64,000 nt of DNA, from IMG/VR virus record IMGVR_UViG_3300008448_000033, positions 1 through 64,000 of that record, one strand, 5' to 3'. The notes under the pieces are model-generated. The model saw only the letters and a program-made list of their open reading frames with translations, made no database searches and was not told the origin of the DNA. The position numbers and the translations under genes are program-made. Of this stretch, positions 6,889-12,105 are shown in pieces (the stretch's first letter is position 1; each line of letters starts with the position of its first letter). Source of the DNA: a virus.

Positions 6889-7102
6889 TCTTGATATCCT
6901 CCTTTGCAAGGTCGTTACGATGCATTCTATCAAATACAAGTTCGACAGTCAAACCATTTTCATTGTTGACAATGGCAGAACGCTTTTTGAAGCCATCATA
7001 CTTGATCTTGTAGTAATCATCAACAGCATATTTGGTCAACAGATCAACAATGAATTGCTCATCGAAAACAACCTTGACAGTCTCATCGTGAACAATCTGC
7101 AT
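6872..7102 (-). CDS. Small alpha/beta protein of unknown function
   Basis: 76 residues from the ATG behind GAGGAGCGTTAA. Begins QIVHDETVKVVFDEQFIVDLL and ends with a charged helix. Overlaps the start of the next gene by 17 bases. No motif recognised. Confidence 0.65.
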   Translation of the reverse strand: MQIVHDETVKVVFDEQFIVDLLTKYAVDDYYKIKYDGFKKRSAIVNNENGLTVELVFDRMHRNDLAKEDIKNELGE

Positions 7103-7103
7103 T

Positions 7104-7244
7104 TTAACGCTCCTCGTCATAATCTTCCTGTTCGGGGCAACAAGAGACACAATACGCCGCATCGTGATTGTCGTCAAGCTTAATCCACACTACCTCGTCC
7201 TCATGCAAATAGCAACCACAATCATAGCACTTAAGCACGCCCAT
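7104..7244 (-). CDS. Small zinc-ribbon protein
   Basis: 46 residues, ATG behind GAGGG. Two Cys pairs, CYDC near the start and C-V-S-C near residue 32, spaced as in a zinc ribbon, then an acidic tail. The stop lies two bases from the next start. Function unknown; a nucleic-acid or protein-binding zinc finger is likely. Confidence 0.7.
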   Translation of the reverse strand: MGVLKCYDCGCYLHEDEVVWIKLDDNHDAAYCVSCCPEQEDYDEER

Positions 7245-7252
7245 TATACCCT

Positions 7253-7312
7253 CTACTCATAGGAAAGAAAAATGCCGATCATCACAGTAAGAATAGCAGT
7301 AAGAACCATCAT
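7253..7312 (-). CDS. 19-residue membrane micropeptide
   Basis: ATGATG behind AGAGGTT opens a 19-codon frame encoding an almost fully hydrophobic peptide (MMVLTAILTVMIGIFLSYE). It would form a single membrane helix. It sits in tandem with other short genes with normal spacing. Very short frames can arise by chance, so this rests on the ribosome-binding site and hydrophobicity. Confidence 0.45.
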   Translation of the reverse strand: MMVLTAILTVMIGIFLSYE

Positions 7313-7324
7313 TGTCAACCTCTA

Positions 7325-7537
7325 TTAGTTAAGGAAAATCTTGCCCGATTCAACAAGAGGCTTGACAAAAGCTTCATAATCCGATAATGCCTGCGCCTCG
7401 TTGACAAAGTAAGCATAATACTGCTCCTTAGTCCAACCATGCTTATCAAAATTATCTTCAAACAATGCCTTTTCGGCAGCATCCAAAGCCTTTTGGTGAA
7501 ACTCTGCCATGATATCAATATCAATACGATTAGACAT
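7325..7537 (-). CDS. Small helical protein of unknown function
   Basis: 70 residues from the ATG behind GAGGATGCAA. Mostly helical with many aromatic residues (KEQYYAYFVNEAQALSDYEAF). Overlaps the tail of the upstream gene by eight bases. No family recognised. Confidence 0.68.
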   Translation of the reverse strand: MSNRIDIDIMAEFHQKALDAAEKALFEDNFDKHGWTKEQYYAYFVNEAQALSDYEAFVKPLVESGKIFLN

Positions 7538-7781
7538 TTGCATCCTCCTCGTCCTCATTGTTAGGTGAACCTTCCAAATTACTTTCTACATAGGAAAGTA
7601 TATCACTTTCCTCATAATCGTCAAGCACAAAATCAGTAAGACCCCACAAGCAAGACTCAATCTCAACATTGCCATTGTCAATATTAATAGCAAGGTCTAG
7701 CGTAATAGTTTGGTTGTTTCTGGTAATGCCCCACTCAAAATCGTAAACTTGATTGTCCTCAAACTTAAATTCGGTTGGCAT
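7530..7781 (-). CDS. Small acidic protein of unknown function
   Basis: 83 residues, ATG behind AAGGAGGTAGCTA. N-terminal half is beta-rich (YDFEWGITRNNQTITLDLAI), C-terminal third is strongly acidic (EDEEDA). Strongly negative small phage proteins sometimes mimic DNA; that is only a possibility here. Confidence 0.68.
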   Translation of the reverse strand: MPTEFKFEDNQVYDFEWGITRNNQTITLDLAINIDNGNVEIESCLWGLTDFVLDDYEESDILSYVESNLEGSPNNEDEEDANV

Positions 7782-7998
7782 TAGCTACCTCCTTTGGACC
7801 CACATTAATTACTATAGCACAACGAGAGCAAAGATCAACACCGTTAACAATTCTAACACCTACAGGATGAACATCATAATCACAAGCATAGTAGCCATAA
7901 TCCATTCTTGGATGCGGTGCCTCTGCAAACTCCGAATACTCTACATCATCCTCACACTTAATGCAAGTAAAAATAGGAGGTTCAATCTCGCTTGACAT
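7765..7998 (-). CDS. Small zinc-binding protein
   Basis: 77 residues with CIKC near residue 12 and CSRC near residue 57, framing a Tyr/Asp-rich loop; together they form a likely zinc site. ATG behind GAGGAATGC. Overlaps both neighbours. Function unknown. Confidence 0.7.
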   Translation of the reverse strand: MSSEIEPPIFTCIKCEDDVEYSEFAEAPHPRMDYGYYACDYDVHPVGVRIVNGVDLCSRCAIVINVGPKEVANANRI

Positions 7999-8146
7999 TT
8001 TTGCATTCCTCGCAAGAGCAAAAGGTGGGAAGTTTCTGTAGAGCGGTACTTGCCTCTCCGATCATATACAGATCCCCAGTATATGCGCCTCGCAGAAGCT
8101 TGTCAACATTTTTCTTGTATGCTTTCGACCAGTCTGCAAGAGTCAT
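7982..8146 (-). CDS. Small Cys-containing protein
   Basis: 54 residues; ATG directly behind AAGGGGGGTGC and overlapping the upstream stop (ATGA). An amphipathic N-terminal helix (LADWSKAYKKNVDKLLRGAY) is followed by CSCEEC near the C-terminus. Overlaps the next gene in another frame by 17 bases. Function unknown. Confidence 0.65.
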   Translation of the reverse strand: MTLADWSKAYKKNVDKLLRGAYTGDLYMIGEASTALQKLPTFCSCEECKNVKRD

Positions 8147-8337
8147 GCACCCCCCTTGTCCTCGTTAGGATCATTACTATTAGGGAACATACCAAACTTT
8201 TCAAGTCTCATTTCTACAATATCTTTGATGATTTGTAAAGCGTCATCCATTGGAAGATCAACATCTGCTGCAATATCGTAGATCCCATTTAGTGTATCAA
8301 TTTCGCTGTTCAAGTCAAGCTTGATCGGATAATCCAC
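8143..8337 (-). CDS. Small helical protein, GTG start
   Basis: 64 residues, GTG start behind GGGGAAGGCATA and overlapping the upstream TAG. Asp-rich with a central amphipathic helix (DDALQIIKDIVEMRLEKFG). No motif recognised. Confidence 0.68.
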   Translation of the reverse strand: MDYPIKLDLNSEIDTLNGIYDIAADVDLPMDDALQIIKDIVEMRLEKFGMFPNSNDPNEDKGGA

Positions 8338-8672
8338 TATGCCTTCCCCTTGTGGTTTTCGTTACCCTTGAAGGTTGCCACAGTCTCAAACTTGATACCG
8401 GGAGTCTTGGAGAGCATACCCATTTGGCAGGATTTGCCCTTGTAAAGCCCACTATTATTCTTCCAGAATGCAAGGTAGGCTTCGCGGTCTGCACCGTTCT
8501 TAAACTTAAGAACCTGCACGCTGCCCTGCTTGCCCTCTCCCGCCGAAACACCAGCATAGCGTACCACAGTCTCCTCACTACAGTCAACGCAATTCGTTGC
8601 AAGACCACCAACCCTACGCTTGGCAGGGGAGCGAGGATCAAACTCTACACCGCATTCAACGCAAGTACGCAT
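8337..8672 (-). CDS. Zinc-ribbon protein
   Basis: 111 residues, ATG behind AAAGGTGTTATC. N-terminal zinc ribbon with CVEC near residue 4 and CVDC near residue 28, then a basic alpha/beta domain (SVQVLKFKNGADREAYLAFW) of unknown class. Probably nucleic-acid binding. Base composition is more GC-rich than the right part of the window. Confidence 0.7.
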   Translation of the reverse strand: MRTCVECGVEFDPRSPAKRRVGGLATNCVDCSEETVVRYAGVSAGEGKQGSVQVLKFKNGADREAYLAFWKNNSGLYKGKSCQMGMLSKTPGIKFETVATFKGNENHKGKA

Positions 8673-8683
8673 GATAACACCTT

Positions 8684-8956
8684 TTATTTTTTAGTCAATG
8701 ATTTGTTAAATTTCTTGATCCAAGTTTCTGCCGCTTGCTCTGCGAATTTCTTTGCTTTTGCCAAGTCAACATGATTTCTTGGATAGAGAGTGCCAATATA
8801 CTCCCTTGAAACCTTAATGTCAACCGCTGTTAGCCAAAGAGGATCATCGCTATAGCCAACATCATACACTTGCCAAACCTGCAATTCAACCATCCCAAGT
8901 TTAGCACAATGTCCACCTCTACCGTCTTTCTTCCACTTCCAAGCAAGTTTCTTCAT
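8684..8956 (-). CDS. Small Trp-rich protein of unknown function
   Basis: 90 residues from the ATG behind GAGGGTAAC. Lysine/tryptophan-rich N-terminus (KKLAWKWKKDGRGGH), a beta strand region (VELQVWQVYDVG), and a C-terminal helix (AKKFAEQAAETWIKKFNK). It is the last protein gene before the structured RNA and tRNA-Leu genes. No family recognised. Confidence 0.66.
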   Translation of the reverse strand: MKKLAWKWKKDGRGGHCAKLGMVELQVWQVYDVGYSDDPLWLTAVDIKVSREYIGTLYPRNHVDLAKAKKFAEQAAETWIKKFNKSLTKK

Positions 8957-8972
8957 GTTACCCTCAAAATAA

Positions 8973-9278
8973 TTACAATGCAAGGCGTGTTTTTACACCA
9001 AAGAGAACCGGCTCATGCTTCGCTTTTTATCGGTTTGCCACTATTCTGGTTCACATGAACGGGCTAGTGTCCTATCCCCCAACCACAGCGACCTACGCTA
9101 GATTGCAGTTACCCTATCAGCTTTTTCTCGCATAGTCAAGTGAATAAAAGAGTTTCTAAACTACGCTTTCGGGAGCGTTAGCATTCCGCCTCTTAACGAG
9201 ATTTCTAGCTGCACTTGTGGATTTTGTCTCACTCTTTAAAAGATGGCTACCTTTAAGCCTACTTCCCTCGCATTGTAA
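8973..9278 (-). ncRNA. Structured RNA A (unassigned), about 306 nt
   Basis: No good reading frame occupies this stretch. Its ends pair: 8973-8985 with 9266-9278, 13 bp with one G-U. Inside are further complementary arms: a hairpin near 9166-9185 (ACGCT/AGCGT core), a GTTC/GAAC hairpin near 9050-9061 within a CACTA/TAGTG helix, an AACCG/CGGTT helix, and a GTGT/ACAC hairpin near the 3' side. It follows tRNA-Leu-CAA and is probably processed from the same transcript. A GAGGGAAGT stretch near the 5' side recalls RNase P conserved region I, but conserved region V is missing. No tRNA-like ends as in tmRNA. Class unknown. Confidence 0.6.
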
Positions 9279-9284
9279 CACGAT

Positions 9285-9372
9285 TGGTGGGCAAGGTGGG
9301 AGTCGAACCCACAATGTCTAAGGTGACGCCGGAGTTTGAAGCCGGTGGATATGCCAATTCTCCTACTCGCCC
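9285..9372 (-). tRNA. tRNA-Leu (CAA)
   Basis: Seven-bp acceptor (GGGCGAG/CTTGCCC), three-bp D stem, anticodon loop TTCAAAC, long variable arm, T arm GTGGG-TTCGACT-CCCAC, and an encoded ACCA end. The pair at 31-39 is C-U, a mismatch at the base of the anticodon loop. The long variable arm and A73 fit leucine. Reads UUG. Confidence 0.85.
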
Positions 9373-9379
9373 GAAAAGT

Positions 9380-9466
9380 TGGTGGGGAAAGTCGGAATCG
9401 AACCGACAAGGGATTGCTCCCGGCAGATTTTAAGTCTGCTGTGTTTACCTATTTCACCATATCCCC
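9380..9466 (-). tRNA. tRNA-Leu (UAA)
   Basis: Acceptor GGGGATA/TTTCCCC with one T-T mismatch, anticodon stem GCAGA/TCTGC with loop CTTAAAA, long variable arm, T loop TTCGATT, encoded ACCA. First gene after the promoter at 9476-9505. Confidence 0.9.
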
Positions 9467-9475
9467 ATTAAACTC

Positions 9476-9505
9476 ATTCTACCATAGATCTATTTACTTT
9501 TTCAA
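9476..9505 (-). promoter_or_regulatory. Promoter of the tRNA-Leu pair
   Basis: TTGAAA, 18 bases, TAGAAT preceded by TATGG, just upstream of tRNA-Leu (UAA). It would also transcribe tRNA-Leu (CAA) and structured RNA A. Confidence 0.65.
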
Positions 9506-9760
9506 CTTCTTTGTATTTTTAGTTAGGTTGTCGAACATCGTTGCTACCGGCAACCCTTTCAACCAATCATCGTACATTTTCTTCATCTTGTCAATACCTT
9601 GTTCAAGGTGCCATACTTCCTCACCTGTTTCCATGTGTTTGACAAGGTACATCGTTGGGGCTTCGATCTCTCGCAATTCTACAGCAATTACAACACCAAG
9701 TCCACTCATAAAACCATAGACTAGATCTCCAATTTTGTGCTTGGTGCCTTCCTCATTCAC
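9494..9760 (-). CDS. Small SH3-like array protein, GTG start
   Basis: 88 residues; GTG start behind GAGGAGTATGATGG, overlapping the upstream stop. IGDLVYGFMSGLGVVIAVEL, then MYLVKHMETGEEVWHLEQG and a helical, lysine-rich tail. Combines the GIV-type second strand with the M-x-T-G-E element of the VGQIW subgroup, linking the two subgroups. Function unknown. Confidence 0.78.
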   Translation of the reverse strand: MNEEGTKHKIGDLVYGFMSGLGVVIAVELREIEAPTMYLVKHMETGEEVWHLEQGIDKMKKMYDDWLKGLPVATMFDNLTKNTKKLKK

Positions 9761-9960
9761 CCATCATACTCCTCTACGGTTGAAGTGTCAATAATACTTG
9801 CAAGGTTATTTGCACCTCTACGCATATAATCAGTACCGCCATCCGTAAAGATTTCACCACACTTGCACTTGACAAAATCGTGACGATGCTTGCTCACAAT
9901 CTCGTCACCACACTTTGCACACTTGCAACTATTACGGATTATACGGTAATTCTTCGACAT
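9757..9960 (-). CDS. Zinc-ribbon protein with GGTDYxRRG motif
   Basis: 67 residues from the ATG behind AAAGGTTGAAA. Contains CAKCGDEI, an HRHDF block, CKCGEIF, then GGTDYMRRG. This compact zinc ribbon with C-terminal G-G-x-D-Y-x-R-R is a recurring small phage protein type of unknown function (resembles DUF7695 from memory). Overlaps neighbours by a few bases. Confidence 0.72.
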   Translation of the reverse strand: MSKNYRIIRNSCKCAKCGDEIVSKHRHDFVKCKCGEIFTDGGTDYMRRGANNLASIIDTSTVEEYDG

Positions 9961-10168
9961 TTTCAACCTTTTTGTAGTCCTTGAACATATCTTCATGGCA
10001 ATGATCTTTATCGTTCATAACAAAACTATAGAAATAATAAGGATAACGAGAGTCATTTTCAATGTCAAGAATAATCAATAAATCCCCGTAGTATTCATCT
10101 TCCTCGTTGATGTTGACAAGCATATCACCAATGTTGTATCTTGTCAAATCTTTTCTATGCTCGCCCAT
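9932..10168 (-). CDS. Small SH3-like array protein
   Basis: 78 residues; IGDMLVNINEEDEYYGDLLIILDI, then YYFYSFVMND and a C-terminal helix. Matches the array's first two strands (IGDxL, LLIILDI) with an acidic loop. GGAGGA upstream of ATG. Function unknown. Confidence 0.75.
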   Translation of the reverse strand: MGEHRKDLTRYNIGDMLVNINEEDEYYGDLLIILDIENDSRYPYYFYSFVMNDKDHCHEDMFKDYKKVENVEELPYNP

Positions 10169-10326
10169 GTATAACCACCATCCTCCTGTGGTGAGTCAAA
10201 CCATTTGACAATATAATAAAAATTGTCATAGTGAACAACTATACCATAAGGTTGTGGATGCTCCAAATTATTCCATGTTGACATTTTGACAAACTCGCCA
10301 ACATCAAAAGTTTTCTCTCTCCGCAT
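10144..10326 (-). CDS. Small SH3-like array protein
   Basis: 60 residues; VGEFVKMSTWNN, PYGIVVHYDNFYYIVKWFDS, then TWASIEKI. An almost consensus member: YGIVV, YYIVKWF, final W-x-S-I. GAGGTTGATAACTA precedes ATG. Function unknown. Confidence 0.82.
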   Translation of the reverse strand: MRREKTFDVGEFVKMSTWNNLEHPQPYGIVVHYDNFYYIVKWFDSPQEDGGYTWASIEKI

Positions 10327-10486
10327 TAGTTATCAACCTCAAACTTTTATTGGAGTGGAATCCATTACGGTTCATACTCTGCCAGAACACTTCAAAAATG
10401 TCAAGACCATTATCATTATGAATCTGGACAATAGTACCGGGACCAACAAATAGTGGATGCGTTACAATACTACCAATTGCAAACAT
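10304..10486 (-). CDS. Small SH3-like array protein read from a tRNA end
   Basis: 60 residues; IGSIVTHPLFVGPGTIVQIHN, then FEVFWQS, then SLRLI. A clear array member. Its ribosome-binding site GGAGG lies in the 3' acceptor strand of tRNA-Thr, and the A of its ATG is the last base of the encoded CCA end. A transcript cut at the tRNA 3' end would lose this start region, so tRNA processing and translation of this gene look mutually exclusive. Confidence 0.8.
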   Translation of the reverse strand: MFAIGSIVTHPLFVGPGTIVQIHNDNGLDIFEVFWQSMNRNGFHSNKSLRLITNAERENF

Positions 10487-10559
10487 GGTGCCTCCGACTA
10501 GAATCGAACTAGTAATTCATCATTACAAGGGATGAGTTATACCATTTAACTACAGAGGC
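10486..10559 (-). tRNA. tRNA-Thr (UGU)
   Basis: Acceptor GCCTCTG/CGGAGGC, D stem GTTA/AAC, anticodon loop CTTGTAA in a CATC/GATG stem with one mismatch, T arm ACTAG-TTCGATT-CTAGT, encoded ACCA. Last base is shared with the next gene's start codon. Confidence 0.88.
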
Positions 10560-10578
10560 GTCAAGAACAAATTGGTGT

Positions 10579-10652
10579 TGAGCCTTCGTATGGGATTTGA
10601 ACCCATATTAACGATGCCTCGTTATCCTGCCGGTTAGATCAACGAAGGCTCA
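10579..10652 (-). tRNA. tRNA-like element with shortened anticodon arm
   Basis: Has an ATC/GAT D stem with a GG in the loop, a standard T arm (ATGGG-TTCAAAT-CCCAT), and an end helix of 11 perfect bp (10579-10589 with 10642-10652) instead of seven. Between the D st and T arms there are about six bases fewer than in a normal tRNA; that segment folds as TAACG/CGTTA around a six-base loop AGGCAT with no U33. No anticodon can be assigned. A decayed tRNA gene or a non-decoding tRNA mimic. Confidence 0.6.
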
Positions 10653-10655
10653 AAT

Positions 10656-10730
10656 TGGTGACTCCAACCAGATTTGAACTGGTGTAATAGCCTTGAAAGG
10701 GCTATGTCCTAACCGCTAGACGATGGAGCC
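10656..10730 (-). tRNA. tRNA-Glu (UUC)
   Basis: Acceptor GGCTCCA/TGGAGTC, D arm GTC...GAC, anticodon stem TAGCC/GGCTA with loop CTTTCAA, T arm ACCAG-TTCAAAT-CTGGT, encoded ACCA. Confidence 0.9.
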
Positions 10731-10737
10731 TTAAAAT

Positions 10738-10813
10738 TGGTAGGGAGTGTCGGACTCGAACCGACCACCAAAGGATTAAAAGTCCTTTGCTCTACCTGAT
10801 GAGCTAACTCCCC
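10738..10813 (-). tRNA. tRNA-Lys (UUU)
   Basis: Acceptor GGGGAGT/ACTCCCT, D stem GCTC/GAGC, anticodon stem AAGGA/TCCTT with loop CTTTTAA, T arm GTCGG-TTCGAGT-CCGAC, encoded ACCA. Its first ten bases are also the last codons and stop of the upstream HNH gene. Confidence 0.92.
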
Positions 10814-11160
10814 ATGCTTTCTAACTCATGTATCTCTCTATGACAGTTTGCACAGACTAAGATACATTTGTCAATTTCTTTTTTTATTGCTTCCCAAGAT
10901 CGTGTTAAACCTTTATGGCTTATGCCAAAATCTTTATGCTGTGGTTCTATGTGATGAAAGTCGAGAGCAGATATACACTTATTATACCCACATTTCTGGC
11001 ATTGTCCACCTTTATGTTCCACCGCCATTTGCTTTAACATATCTCTGCGTTTTTGCACTTGATAACTTCTACATTTCGTACAACGGTAATACCCTCTACC
11101 CTCTAGGACGAATGGCACATTACCATGCTTCTTGCAATCTCTGTTTTCATAATTTGGCAT
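10804..11160 (-). CDS. HNH homing endonuclease-like protein
   Basis: 118 residues, ATG behind AGGAGGTGTTGTT. Two N-terminal CxxC-type pairs (CTKC, CQKC) and an HNH core: ALDFHHIEPQHKDF, then CILVCANCHREIH. Families of this type cut DNA near their own insertion site. It lies inside the tRNA cluster and its stop overlaps the 5' end of tRNA-Lys by ten bases, as if selfish insertion placed it exactly at a tRNA boundary. It has its own extended -10 promoter. Confidence 0.85.
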   Translation of the reverse strand: MPNYENRDCKKHGNVPFVLEGRGYYRCTKCRSYQVQKRRDMLKQMAVEHKGGQCQKCGYNKCISALDFHHIEPQHKDFGISHKGLTRSWEAIKKEIDKCILVCANCHREIHELESMGS

Positions 11161-11181
11161 AACAACACCTCCTATGCCTAA

Positions 11182-11204
11182 ATAGTACCACAGATTACAA
11201 AAAG
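11182..11204 (-). promoter_or_regulatory. Extended -10 promoter of the HNH gene
   Basis: TGTGGTACTAT on the minus strand with a poor -35 region. The same TGTGGTA lead-in occurs in the tRNA-Arg, tRNA-Ile and 18985-19012 promoters, which suggests a phage-preferred extended -10 form. Confidence 0.5.
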
Positions 11205-11214
11205 ACTTAAAAAT

Positions 11215-11289
11215 TGGCTGGACGGGCTGGAGTCGAACCAGCGATAGGAAAATTAACAGTTTTCTGCCTTGCCTCTTGGCTACCGTCCA
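11215..11289 (-). tRNA. tRNA-Asn (GUU)
   Basis: Acceptor TGGACGG/CCGTCCA, anticodon stem GAAAA/TTTTC with loop CTGTTAA, T arm GCTGG-TTCGACT-CCAGC, encoded GCCA. Lies 28 bases after structured RNA B and is probably on the same transcript. Confidence 0.9.
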
Positions 11290-11317
11290 ACTATATCATA
11301 CTCACTCTAAATTACAA

Positions 11318-11597
11318 CTTGAATCTAGTGGAGCAGGTTCTTTAAAATGGGTTCCATTCCACTCCCCGCTTTTCGGTAGTGATACCCTTATCGTATCACA
11401 TGATAGCTGCATTTCAACACAATTCGGTACAAGCCCATTTAGTTTTGGATAGCACTCGCACACAAGTAAATGTCACCTAGCAGTAACGCAAGGACTCGTT
11501 TTCGGTCTAAACACTATCCTCAAGACAGCAATGCCCTACCAGACGTTTAACAGCAGCTTTAAACGTACCTCATATGTATTACCTAACTAGATTCAAG
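11318..11597 (-). ncRNA. Structured RNA B (unassigned), about 280 nt
   Basis: Non-coding stretch whose ends form a perfect 12-bp helix (11318-11329 with 11586-11597). Internal hairpins include 11379-11385/11393-11399 (7 bp) and 11543-11549/11560-11566 (7 bp). A consensus -10 (TATAAT, 11600-11605) with TTGCCT 16 bases upstream places the start at or inside the 5' arm of the closing helix. Not a tRNA, tmRNA or RNase P by visible motifs. No clear sequence similarity to RNA A. Unassigned. Confidence 0.62.
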
Positions 11598-11599
11598 AC

Positions 11600-11627
11600 A
11601 TTATACACTCTTTATGTACCAAGGCAA
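11600..11627 (-). promoter_or_regulatory. Promoter of structured RNA B
   Basis: TTGCCT, 16 bases, TATAAT on the minus strand. The -35 overlaps the 3' arm of element C. Confidence 0.65.
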
Positions 11628-11740
11628 GGGGAACTTTCTTCACATTTCCCTTGCTAGACGCCCTATTATAATTCTCCCCTGTATACGGGACGGTGATCGA
11701 AGCGCCATACATCACCTAATTAATAATTTCCTGCCTTGGT
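11618..11740 (-). ncRNA. Structured element C (unassigned), about 123 nt
   Basis: Ends pair perfectly over 9 bp (11618-11626 with 11732-11740). Inside: GGTGAT/ATCACC (11691-11696 with 11710-11715), a TCCC/GGGA hairpin, and GCAAGGG/CCCTTGC near the 3' end. It lies between tRNA-Arg and RNA B in the same orientation and resembles in size the stable non-tRNA RNAs known from the T4 tRNA cluster. It may be an independent RNA or a leader. Confidence 0.5.
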
Positions 11741-11789
11741 TTCTTGGTTAACTTACTATAAACTATCATCGTACTCCTGTCAACAAAAT

Positions 11790-11866
11790 TGGCGATCTGG
11801 GAGGGAATCGAACCCCCAACCTAAGAGGTAGAAGCTCTTTGCTCTATCCAATTGAGCTACCAGACC
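11790..11866 (-). tRNA. tRNA-Arg (UCU)
   Basis: Acceptor GGTCTGG/CCAGATC, D stem GCTC/GAGC, anticodon stem AAGAG/CTCTT with loop CTTCTAC, T arm GGGGG-TTCGATT-CCCTC, encoded GCCA. Reads AGA. Confidence 0.9.
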
Positions 11867-11872
11867 GCAAAA

Positions 11873-11901
11873 GATGTACCACAGATATTGGAACTTGTCA
11901 A
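11873..11901 (-). promoter_or_regulatory. Promoter of tRNA-Arg
   Basis: TTGACA, 17 bases, TACATC preceded by TGTGG, ending seven bases before the tRNA 5' end. Confidence 0.6.
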
Positions 11902-11974
11902 CGAAATCTACTCGTTGGGCGTGTACGGTGACGATGCGCGAGGAGGAACCGTAGGACGCCTCTGTAGGTACAAT

Positions 11975-12064
11975 TGGTGCGCCCGCTAGGAGTCGAACCT
12001 AGTCTAGGCGGTCATCTACCGCAAAGCGATTATAAGTCGCTCTCGCAATCCGATGCACGGGCGC
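11975..12064 (-). tRNA. Class II tRNA with UAU anticodon (Ile?)
   Basis: Acceptor GCGCCCG/CGGGCGC, anticodon stem GCGA/TCGC with loop CTTATAA giving anticodon TAT, an extra arm of five bp (GCGGT/ACCGC), T arm CTAGG-TTCGACT-CCTAG, encoded ACCA. The D arm is short and irregular. UAU reads AUA (Ile), but a long variable arm is normally found only in Leu, Ser and Tyr tRNAs, so what it is charged with is uncertain. Confidence 0.75.
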
Positions 12065-12077
12065 GTTAACTTTGTAT

Positions 12078-12105
12078 ATCGTACCACAAACCACTTAATT
12101 GTCAA
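12078..12105 (-). promoter_or_regulatory. Promoter of the class II tRNA
   Basis: TTGACA, 16 bases, TACGAT preceded by TGTGG, 14 bases upstream of the tRNA. A 7-bp inverted repeat (12119-12125 with 12173-12179, long loop) separates it from the upstream gene and may end that transcript. Confidence 0.65.

Noticed and set aside
8973-9278. Structured RNA A as tmRNA
   Set aside because: The GCTAACGCT stretch looks like a tag start, but there is no tRNA-like acceptor or T arm at the ends; the ends form a 13-bp helix instead of seven bp.
9285-9372. Selenocysteine or opal-suppressor tRNA (UCA anticodon)
   Set aside because: Placing TCA at 34-36 destroys the anticodon stem; the CCGG/CCGG stem fixes the anticodon as CAA with U33, so it is tRNA-Leu.
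1-10486. TTGAC strings as promoters for every small array gene
   Set aside because: TTGAC is very common here, but most copies lack a -10 at 16-18 bases and fall in codons such as GTT-GAC and CTT-GAC. Only the pairs listed as promoters were kept.
11318-11597. Structured RNA B as RNase P RNA
   Set aside because: The conserved regions I and V (GAGGAAAGT..., ACAGAA...GGCTTA) are not found.
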